Below, piece after piece: positions 35,058-41,866 of a stretch of 64,000 bases of DNA; positions within the stretch are counted from its first letter, which is position 1, and each line of letters opens with the position of its first letter. The notes under the pieces were generated by a model, which saw nothing but the letters and a program-made list of their open reading frames with translations, was not told where the DNA came from and did no database searches. The stretch spans positions 1 to 64,000 of the forward strand of contig JAOZFT010000001.1 in the NCBI GenBank assembly GCA_027492035.1, given 5' to 3'. The DNA comes from Thermoproteota archaeon. Its GTDB lineage: Archaea > Korarchaeota > JAOZGF01 > JAOZFZ01. Made by a program: the position numbers and the translations under genes.

Positions 35058-35186
35058 AAAAGAAAAGTGAAGAGAACCCTTAACAACCTTATAAACTAAG
35101 TTAAAGCAGCATCTATAACAACTCCTTGAATTAAATAGTAACTTTAAATACTGTAAATATTGTTTTGTTATATAGGCTGAAGTACT

Positions 35187-35363
35187 ATGTCATTAACTAA
35201 AGTAACTCGAAACTATCAGGTGACTCTTCCTGCAGAAGTTAGGAGGACACTTGGCATCAAAGAAGGGGATTGCTTAGAGGTAAAAGTAGAAGATGGAAAC
35301 ATCGTTACGAGTAAATTGGAGAGAAAAAGGAAAAGGATTAAACTTGGAAAAAACTTACGTTAG
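35187..35363 (+). CDS. vapB: AbrB-type VapB antitoxin with frameshifted C-terminus
   Basis: ATG at 35187 gives a 58-residue product with a complete AbrB/SpoVT DNA-binding fold (VTLPAEVRRTLGIKEGDCLEV). After KLGK the frame ends in NLR-stop, but the next frame continues as KLTLEEIEKEIERGFTECMQ to a stop at 35411-35413 that overlaps the vapC ATG, which is the normal VapB C-terminus and gene junction. The break lies in a run of six As at 35348-35353; one more A would restore the frame. The lost part is the toxin-binding tail, so either neutralisation fails or slippage restores it. Confidence 0.75.
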   Translation: MSLTKVTRNYQVTLPAEVRRTLGIKEGDCLEVKVEDGNIVTSKLERKRKRIKLGKNLR

Positions 35364-35400
35364 AGGAGATTGAAAAAGAAATTGAAAGAGGGTTTACTGA

Positions 35401-35820
35401 ATGTATGCAGTGATAGACACCAACATTTTAATCTATGACACCTTTGAAAACTCAGAAAAACATGAACCCGCTGAAAAACTACTGAATTCTTTGAGTAAGT
35501 GGCTGATTCCAGTTATGCCACTTTGCGAGTATATTTGGTTCTTTAAAAGGCAGAAGCTTGACACTTACGAAGTTAAAGGCCTTGTTGAAGGCTACATATT
35601 AGATCCTCACTGCAAAATTCATGTAGACAACGGAACTCGCTTAAAAAACGCTTTCGAAACTGTAGCATCTCAAAAACTCCCCTTAACACAGATCAAGGAC
35701 ATGGTGATACTTTCACATGCGAAACTTAGCAAAGCACCCTGGCAATCTTTGATTGGAAACTTAGGAGAAAAGCCATGGAACATAGGGTTAGAACAATACT
35801 TTAAGATGAAGCAAAACTAA
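35401..35820 (+). CDS. vapC: PIN-domain toxin VapC
   Basis: A 139-residue PIN-domain ribonuclease. Acidic residues in AVIDTNILIYD (Asp6), LCEYIWF (Glu near 44) and QIKDMVILSHAK (Asp near 100) match the metal-binding triad. VapC toxins cut tRNA or rRNA unless held by VapB. The pair lies inside the 2-oxoacid oxidoreductase gene cluster, between the alpha and beta subunits, and on the same strand. The frame is intact. Confidence 0.88.
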   Translation: MYAVIDTNILIYDTFENSEKHEPAEKLLNSLSKWLIPVMPLCEYIWFFKRQKLDTYEVKGLVEGYILDPHCKIHVDNGTRLKNAFETVASQKLPLTQIKDMVILSHAKLSKAPWQSLIGNLGEKPWNIGLEQYFKMKQN

Positions 35821-35852
35821 GGTTTTTGACAACTGGAAAAGGAAATGTGGAG

Positions 35853-36686
35853 ATGAAGGGGAGATATTACTTAAGGAAGTTTTTAAGGGAGGAGCATTTA
35901 CCCACAAAATTCTGTCCAGGCTGCGGATTAGGCATTGTAATGAACCTATTCCTTAAAGCAGTTGATGAATCAGGGTATAAAGAGTTAAGTGGAAAGTTTG
36001 TTTTTGTTTCAGGAATTGGGTGTTCAGCCTGGATTCCGTCTCCATATTTTAAAGCGGACTCAATCCATGTTACACATGGACGAAGCATCCCTGTTGCAAC
36101 AGGTATAAAACTTGCTAAACCTGAATTGAAAGTTGTTGTTTTCGGTGGAGACGGAGACTTAGCTGGGATAGGTTTACATCACTTAATTTTTGCAGCACAT
36201 AGAAATGTTGAATTAACTGTTATAATGTGTAACAACATGACTTACGCCATGACAGGTGGACAAGCTGCACCCACAACTCCTTATGGAGTAAAAACGGTTA
36301 CCACCCCTTACGGAAAAATATCGAAAGAACTGGATATTTCAAAAATATTGGTGGATGCAGGTTCATCCTATGTTGCCAGGTGGACAACAGCCCACCCTAT
36401 CCAGTTAAAGAAATCCTTCAAAAAGGCTTTAGAAATAAACGGTTTCTCATTTGTAGAAGTTTATTCACAGTGTCCTACCCGTTTTGGGAAAGAACTAAAC
36501 ATGTTTAAACCTGTAGAAATGATGGAGTGGTTTAAAAGAAACAGTAAAGTTTTGAAGAAGGGGGAGACAATTGAAAATGGAGAAATGAAACTTGTTTTGG
36601 GTGAATTTGTCGAAAGAAAAAGACATGGATACTGTGAACTTTACTACAGAAATATTTTAGGGGAGGAGTTGGAAAAATGGAGATAA
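35853..36686 (+). CDS. korB: 2-oxoacid:ferredoxin oxidoreductase beta subunit (first set)
   Basis: About 277 residues; this subunit binds thiamine diphosphate. FCPGCGLGIVMN near the N-terminus holds a CxxC, and GGDGDLAGIGLHHL followed by CNNMTYAMTGGQ is the GDGD...NN ThDP-magnesium motif. The open frame reaches back to a TTG at 35826, but the ATG at 35853 with AAAGGA about nine bases before it gives the usual N-terminus. It overlaps korC by ten bases. It lies directly after vapC, 32 bases away. Confidence 0.93.
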   Translation: MKGRYYLRKFLREEHLPTKFCPGCGLGIVMNLFLKAVDESGYKELSGKFVFVSGIGCSAWIPSPYFKADSIHVTHGRSIPVATGIKLAKPELKVVVFGGDGDLAGIGLHHLIFAAHRNVELTVIMCNNMTYAMTGGQAAPTTPYGVKTVTTPYGKISKELDISKILVDAGSSYVARWTTAHPIQLKKSFKKALEINGFSFVEVYSQCPTRFGKELNMFKPVEMMEWFKRNSKVLKKGETIENGEMKLVLGEFVERKRHGYCELYYRNILGEELEKWR

Positions 36687-37249
36687 AGGATAAAATCCAA
36701 ATTGTAATTGAAGGAGTTGGAGGGCAAGGGATAATTTTTGCAGGTTATGTTTTAGCTTATTCAGCCTTCAAGTCAGGCTACTTTGTTGCCCAGTCAAAGG
36801 AATACGGTTCAGAATCGAGGGGCACAAGAGTAAAAAGTAAAGTAGTTGTTTCTAAAAAGGAAGTAAAGCATCCCTTCGTTGAACAATGCAACGTGTTAGC
36901 GGCGTTAACGGATCCCTCCATCGAAACCCTTAAAACTTTAACTCCAGAATCAAAAATCTTCTTAAACTCTTCCTTGATAAAGAAACAGTTACTTACAAAA
37001 TTTTCTGAAAAGACGGAAATTTATTTGATTCCAGCCACTGAACTTTCAAACAAAAAATTCTTAACCCCCCTATTTGCAAACATTATTTTGCTAGGTTACC
37101 TAATTAAAGGAACTGGTTTTTTAAGGTTTGAAACAGTGAAAAATGTTTTAAGAGAGGAGATAGGTGGGACTAGAAGTGAAGAAAACATTTCAGCCCTTGA
37201 AACCGGTTACTTTTATGAAGAAGAAAAGTTTGAGAGAGTTAAGGAATGA
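36677..37249 (+). CDS. korC: 2-oxoacid:ferredoxin oxidoreductase gamma subunit (first set)
   Basis: A 190-residue gamma subunit. GVGGQGIIFAGYVLAYSAF near the N-terminus is the diagnostic GxGGQG motif, and YGSESRGTRVKSKVV follows. It completes the core of the complex with korA, korB and korD. It overlaps korB by ten bases and korD by four (ATGA), so all three are probably translated together. Confidence 0.92.
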   Translation: MEIKDKIQIVIEGVGGQGIIFAGYVLAYSAFKSGYFVAQSKEYGSESRGTRVKSKVVVSKKEVKHPFVEQCNVLAALTDPSIETLKTLTPESKIFLNSSLIKKQLLTKFSEKTEIYLIPATELSNKKFLTPLFANIILLGYLIKGTGFLRFETVKNVLREEIGGTRSEENISALETGYFYEEEKFERVKE

Positions 37250-37491
37250 TTAAGAATTACAGGGTTAATTCAGGGAAGGGGAAAAGAACTATTTCCATCG
37301 ATGAAACCCTTTGCAAAGGATGCGGGATCTGTGTTTGGGTTTGCCCAAAAAAAGTTTTCACTTTCTCAAATAACCTCACTTCTCAAGGCTTCTATGTTGC
37401 TAAGGTACTTAACAAAAGGGAATGTTTAGGGTGCAGACTTTGTGAAATACAATGTCCAGACTTTTGCATAAATGTTTCTGAGTTATCATAA
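37246..37491 (+). CDS. korD: 2-oxoacid:ferredoxin oxidoreductase delta subunit, 2x[4Fe-4S] ferredoxin (first set)
   Basis: An 81-residue ferredoxin-like subunit with two CxxCxxCxxxCP clusters: CKGCGICVWVCPKK and CLGCRLCEIQCPDF. It passes electrons from the ThDP site to free ferredoxin. It is the last gene in the set, overlapping korC by four bases. Confidence 0.93.
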   Translation: MIKNYRVNSGKGKRTISIDETLCKGCGICVWVCPKKVFTFSNNLTSQGFYVAKVLNKRECLGCRLCEIQCPDFCINVSELS

Positions 37492-37583
37492 AAAGGGTTT
37501 TTCAGTAAGGAACTTTTCCTAAACCCTCAAAAAGTTTTTGTAGGGGTAATTTTTGCGACGCAACCTTCCTTTTAATGAAAAAA

Positions 37584-38180
37584 TCAAAACCCTTTATTTT
37601 CCAGCTTAAAAACATTTCTCCTAAGTAGTTCCTTATAAATTTTTAGGAAGAGTTTTTTCATTTTCTTGGCTGAAACCTTTATTTTCTTTTTTCCTTTTAA
37701 AGTTTTTGGGATGTTCCTTTCTTGTAGAAAGTTTACCAAGATTTTTTTGTTTTTGTTTTCCAAGTTAAGATGCTTTAATGCTTCTTCAGCTAATTGTTCC
37801 TCTGAGTAACCGCAGTACTGAAGCTCTTTCTCTGAATGTGTCAAGGTATAGTTTTCAACAAGTTCAAAAAAGATTTGTGTAAATACTTGGTTCGGTTCTA
37901 TTTTTCCGTAATAGTTTTTTAAGGCTGTAAATAAATCTTTTTTCGTTTTAAACCCATCTATTTTAGCGTCTTCATCCGTTATTTCATGTAAAGTTTTTGT
38001 CTTAACCTTTTTAATCTTTACTTTACCGATGAGTTTTCCATTGCAGTGAATATAGAGCACAGATCCCCTTTCCACTTTGATTTTTCCAAGTCTTAAGGTT
38101 GATTTCTTCTCCCCCGAAAGGATTTGCTGTTCGAAAACTTTGTCAAAGAATAAATGTTTAATTCTTTTCTTTTTATTCAT
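37584..38180 (-). CDS. ASCH-domain protein
   Basis: About 198 residues. The N-terminal 100 residues match an ASCH (PUA-like) domain: FDKVFEQQILSGEKKSTLRLG and VKIKKVKTKTLHEITDEDA. ASCH domains bind RNA and some cut it or act as amidohydrolases. The C-terminal half is Lys-rich and unassigned. The ATG at 38180 has CGGAGG six bases upstream inside the end of tmcA, so the genes overlap by eight bases; the longer frame starting at 38201 is rejected. Coupling to tmcA suggests a role in tRNA modification or RNA binding. Confidence 0.82.
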   Translation of the reverse strand: MNKKKRIKHLFFDKVFEQQILSGEKKSTLRLGKIKVERGSVLYIHCNGKLIGKVKIKKVKTKTLHEITDEDAKIDGFKTKKDLFTALKNYYGKIEPNQVFTQIFFELVENYTLTHSEKELQYCGYSEEQLAEEALKHLNLENKNKKILVNFLQERNIPKTLKGKKKIKVSAKKMKKLFLKIYKELLRRNVFKLENKGF

Positions 38181-40548
38181 CCCTTTCCTCCGTTTTTCCA
38201 TAGTAATAAGTGAACAATTTATTCAAAGATTCTTTTGAAATGTTTATTGTTTGCTTCTTGTTTAAACCAAGTGTTTTACTTGCTTTAATCCATCCTCTGC
38301 ATTGGAGAAACTTCACAATTAATGTTTTCTCTTCTAAACTTGTCAATCTAGGTTTTTCAGGTTCAAGGAAGTACTTAACAGCTAATGTTCTAGCTACATC
38401 GCTTACATACTCAAAAAAGATTACGTCACTTAAGTAGTTTCTTAACCTTAAAATTTCTTCTTCCGTTAAATTGATTGAGTAAGTTTGATTTTTTATTTTA
38501 AGTGTTGAGTGTAAGAGGTGCTGAGCCACGTCAGGGTTCATGTCGTAAAGTATTCCTGCAAGCCAACCCATGAACCTTTTCTTAAAATCTACACTTGAAA
38601 CCTGTATTATTTCTTTCATTTCATCCGTTAAGGGTTTAATTAGGCAAACTGAGTATTCCCCACTTATTGGGTTCTTTACAAGGGTTACATGTACAGGTTC
38701 GAATTTATTTTTCATCCAAAACTTCATCAACTCAGCTGACGCCCCGAATACTGAACCAATCCAGGACAACCCTTTCTCTTTAGCATGCTCCGTTATTTTT
38801 TTAAGTGCAAAACTCCCTATTCCTTTGTTCATTACTGCAGGGTGTGTAGCTATCCTGATTACCCTTAACCCTTTCTTAAAGGGGAAGATATAGCTTCTAT
38901 GATATTTCACCATTAAAGTAGGGATTATATGGCCTTGAGGGTCTTTCCCTCTCTTTATTTCTTCAATCATTCCATTGTTGAACTCTCCTTCGTAAGCAAC
39001 CTGTAAAGCGTTCACTATTTTATTGGTTTTCGTTTTAACGTACCATGCTTCATGGTGTGGAGCATCTGCCAAGAGAGCCGCATCACTTGGCCTGTTCCTG
39101 TAGTGGGCATAAACGTATATACCTATAAATTTTCTCAATTCCTTTTCTTTCACCAGAAACCATTTTTCTAGGTCTGCCTTTTCAAAAATTAATTCCCCTT
39201 TTTCTATACATTCTAAGTCCTTTTTTGTTATTTCGTCAGGTTCAGCATCTAAAAGGAGGGTGTCATAGAGCCATTTCTCAACCGGGTCGTTTCCACTGTA
39301 CCTTACAGGTTCCTTTAATTTAATTTCCTTCAAAGTTAAGTTCTTCGATTCCTTCAGTTTTTTTAGCAGCCTTATCGAGAATCCTCTACCTGCTCCTTCA
39401 TAGCCGTGAGTGGTGGAGGCTAAAACTACAAACTCACCCTTCCCTATTAATTCGTAAAGGATTGGTAAAGGAATCCCTGCAGCCTCGTCCACGACCAAAA
39501 TATCTGTTTTTGTTTTTATTTTTGGTGGAGGCAGGAAAGTTGCTTGTAAATTGCAACAGGAAATTTCCGTGATGCCTTCAGCCTCAGCACTTTTATTTAC
39601 TTCTTTGTACAGCCTCTTTAAACCAACTTCTAAAAATTTCATCAATATACTTGCATTTGATAATTCAGGAGCAGTTACAACTATTTCTCTCCTTTTTTTG
39701 TTTTTTATCAAGTAATCAATTAAACCGGCTAAGCTTAAACCTACAGCTGCGGATTTACCTCTTCCCCTGTCCGCTATAACAACTAATATTTTTTTGTTTC
39801 TGCTTTTACTCCTGAAAAGTTTATCTATGCTTTCAACAACTTTAACTTGGTCTTGGGTTAGACACAAAGTATAAATTCTCCTTGCAAAAACTATGTCGGT
39901 TGGAACCTTCACCCTCTTTTTTTCCCTTTTTTTTGAAAAACCCAATTCAAAGTCTTTAATTATTACTCCCCTATCAACGTCAACAATCATCACCCCCTTG
40001 TGTTCATGTAGTTTATTTATTACCCTTTTTTCGAACAAGGTTTTTACTTGTTCTAAAGTGTAGGGGTAGGTTACAAGTTTTTTATGGAATTTGTTTCTGT
40101 GGTTTTCCCATTTCTTGTAAGGTGGAGCCAAGAAAATAATTAATCCACCACCTCTTACAGTGCCTATTATCCTTCCTAAGTCGTCAGGGTTTGAGTTATG
40201 TACCAAGTTAATTATCAGTATATCTATTGTTTTACCCATGATTTTGAAGGTTTCAGGGAATGTTACAGGTTCAAAGTCGATTTTTTTAGTTGAAACAAGT
40301 TCTTTGAGAAACAGTTTGCAGTCTAGGTTTTCCGCTGGTTTTCCGGTTGAGGAGGTTACATAGAAAATTTTAACCTTTTTCTCTTCCCCCATTATTTTAA
40401 CAGCTTCAGCTGTTACTTTTCCAGCTAATTCTGCATTGACCCAGTTTTTACCGCATAAAACAATAAGTCTCCTATGGTTTGCTTCCTTTCCCGACTTAGA
40501 AGTTTTACGGATTCTTGAAAGCACAGTTTCAACCAGCTCCTCCTCCAA
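38173..40548 (-). CDS. tmcA: tRNA(Met) cytidine acetyltransferase TmcA
   Basis: A 791-residue enzyme that makes N4-acetylcytidine in RNA using acetyl-CoA and ATP. The N-terminal DUF1726-type domain is followed by a RecD-like helicase domain with Walker A ADRGRGKSAAVGL (about residue 258) and Walker B LVVDEAAGIPLP. The GNAT domain has VIRIATHPAVMNKGIGSFAL (about residue 563), followed by a C-terminal tRNA-binding domain. In archaea such enzymes also acetylate rRNA and other RNAs. It overlaps the ASCH-domain gene downstream. Confidence 0.96.
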   Translation of the reverse strand: MEEELVETVLSRIRKTSKSGKEANHRRLIVLCGKNWVNAELAGKVTAEAVKIMGEEKKVKIFYVTSSTGKPAENLDCKLFLKELVSTKKIDFEPVTFPETFKIMGKTIDILIINLVHNSNPDDLGRIIGTVRGGGLIIFLAPPYKKWENHRNKFHKKLVTYPYTLEQVKTLFEKRVINKLHEHKGVMIVDVDRGVIIKDFELGFSKKREKKRVKVPTDIVFARRIYTLCLTQDQVKVVESIDKLFRSKSRNKKILVVIADRGRGKSAAVGLSLAGLIDYLIKNKKRREIVVTAPELSNASILMKFLEVGLKRLYKEVNKSAEAEGITEISCCNLQATFLPPPKIKTKTDILVVDEAAGIPLPILYELIGKGEFVVLASTTHGYEGAGRGFSIRLLKKLKESKNLTLKEIKLKEPVRYSGNDPVEKWLYDTLLLDAEPDEITKKDLECIEKGELIFEKADLEKWFLVKEKELRKFIGIYVYAHYRNRPSDAALLADAPHHEAWYVKTKTNKIVNALQVAYEGEFNNGMIEEIKRGKDPQGHIIPTLMVKYHRSYIFPFKKGLRVIRIATHPAVMNKGIGSFALKKITEHAKEKGLSWIGSVFGASAELMKFWMKNKFEPVHVTLVKNPISGEYSVCLIKPLTDEMKEIIQVSSVDFKKRFMGWLAGILYDMNPDVAQHLLHSTLKIKNQTYSINLTEEEILRLRNYLSDVIFFEYVSDVARTLAVKYFLEPEKPRLTSLEEKTLIVKFLQCRGWIKASKTLGLNKKQTINISKESLNKLFTYYYGKTEERDE

Positions 40549-40623
40549 AAAAGGTTCACCTTTTCCTTGAGAAGAAAAATTGAAGAATTAAAGGTTTTAA
40601 GAATTTTAAAAGGCTTTAAGAGC

Positions 40624-41502
40624 TTAGGGGAGGTATAAATAAGCTGCGTTTTCACCTACGTTGATTTTTAACGATTCAGCCACAGGTTTACATTTAGCTT
40701 TTAGAAGATAAAGGATTGGTTTGTTTATTTTCAGTTCAGGTAGGGTTTCGTAGTTAGCCATCCCTTTCGAAATTACCAGGTCTGATTCGTTAATTTCTTT
40801 CTTTAACTCGTTTAACTCGTTAAGGTTCATTATGCTGGAGAAGTCTTTATTTACTGGAAGAACCTTATTAACCACTTCCCCAAACCCCAACTTTCTTAAT
40901 TCATTAACTGTTACGTCGTTTTGGTAGGGGTTGAATTTAGCCACAGCCACTGTCTCCACATCAAAAATTTTCTTTATCTCCTTTAAAACTAATTTGTCAA
41001 ACACAGCCTCCCCTGCGTTATCAAGTAAATAAACAATTTTTTTGGATTTACTTAAAAGGTTGAAGGCTTTGTTTAAATCATTGATTCCGAAATTTTCCTT
41101 TTCCAGCTCCTTTTCAAGTTTCTTGAAACTGAAAGAGTAACCGGCGACGCCTGGATCTAAAGAATTGGCGTTTACAGAGTAAATAATTAATTTCTTCAGT
41201 TTTTCAATTGGTTTTTCATTTTCTAATTCGCTTTCTACTTTTCCAGCCAGGATTGAAGCTGCCTTATTTACTTCTTCTTTCATTTCACGGTAGGGGTCAC
41301 TGTCACCAAGCAACTCCTTAACCCTTTTAAAAACTATGCTTGCTACGTAAGTAACGGTTGTTTCTGTGTTTGAAAGTTCCAAAACCATACGGGAAATTTC
41401 TTTAACAGCAACGAACTTCTCTTTTTCCGGCAAATTTGAATTTAAAATTTCTTTTGTCCTAACTGAAATTAAACAAGGGATGCACCATGGCTTCAGTTTC
41501 AT
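40624..41502 (-). CDS. DUF89 damage-control phosphatase
   Basis: A 292-residue protein of the DUF89/ARMT1 family (COG1578). A CIPC motif lies at the N-terminus; YLLDNAGEAVFDKLVLKEI (about residue 158) and SKGMANYETLPEL (about residue 247) carry the metal-binding and phosphate-binding residues. Such enzymes hydrolyse damaged sugar phosphates and related metabolites in a metal-dependent way. The physiological substrate is unknown. It is divergent from a small zinc-ribbon gene. Confidence 0.9.
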   Translation of the reverse strand: MKLKPWCIPCLISVRTKEILNSNLPEKEKFVAVKEISRMVLELSNTETTVTYVASIVFKRVKELLGDSDPYREMKEEVNKAASILAGKVESELENEKPIEKLKKLIIYSVNANSLDPGVAGYSFSFKKLEKELEKENFGINDLNKAFNLLSKSKKIVYLLDNAGEAVFDKLVLKEIKKIFDVETVAVAKFNPYQNDVTVNELRKLGFGEVVNKVLPVNKDFSSIMNLNELNELKKEINESDLVISKGMANYETLPELKINKPILYLLKAKCKPVAESLKINVGENAAYLYLP

Positions 41503-41565
41503 TTTTCAATCAACCTACACGTATCAATTCTAAAAACTTTCCCCTTTCCCCAAACAATTAAAAAA

Positions 41566-41575
41566 GATATAAAAA
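41566..41575 (+). promoter_or_regulatory. TATA-box candidate for the zinc-ribbon gene
   Basis: GATATAAAAA preceded by an A-rich BRE-like stretch. It lies 48-57 bases before the ATG at 41623, predicting a start of transcription near 41600 and a short leader that contains the GGAGG site. Confidence 0.5.
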
Positions 41576-41622
41576 ATGAAAAACTTAAGAAAGATTTTTT
41601 TAATGCATCGGAGGAAGTTAAG

Positions 41623-41775
41623 ATGGATTTCAAAAGTAAGTGTCCACGCTGCGGAGCTAAAGCGGCTAAGCTTGGAAACCCAATCATTGCGGTGGGTAAG
41701 ACAAGAGGGTTAAGAATTAATGTTTTCAGATGTCCAGAGTGTAATCTAGTGTTTTATGAAGGTTTTGAAGAATAA
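41623..41775 (+). CDS. Small zinc-ribbon protein, 50 residues
   Basis: ATG at 41623 has GGAGG eight bases upstream. The 50-residue product has two CxxC pairs, CPRCGAKAAK at residues 7-10 and CPECNLVFYE at residues 37-40, spaced as in a classical zinc ribbon. The middle, GNPIIAVGKTRGLRINVFR, is basic. It could be a small RNA- or DNA-binding protein. No family name can be given. It has a clear TATA-like element upstream. Confidence 0.8.
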   Translation: MDFKSKCPRCGAKAAKLGNPIIAVGKTRGLRINVFRCPECNLVFYEGFEE

Positions 41776-41866
41776 CTGAACCCCCTTTCCAACACCCCTT
41801 TTCTTTTTATTTCACATTTTTAATTTTTTATCCCCCTCTACTTTCCCTGTCTTTCTTCCGAAGAAC

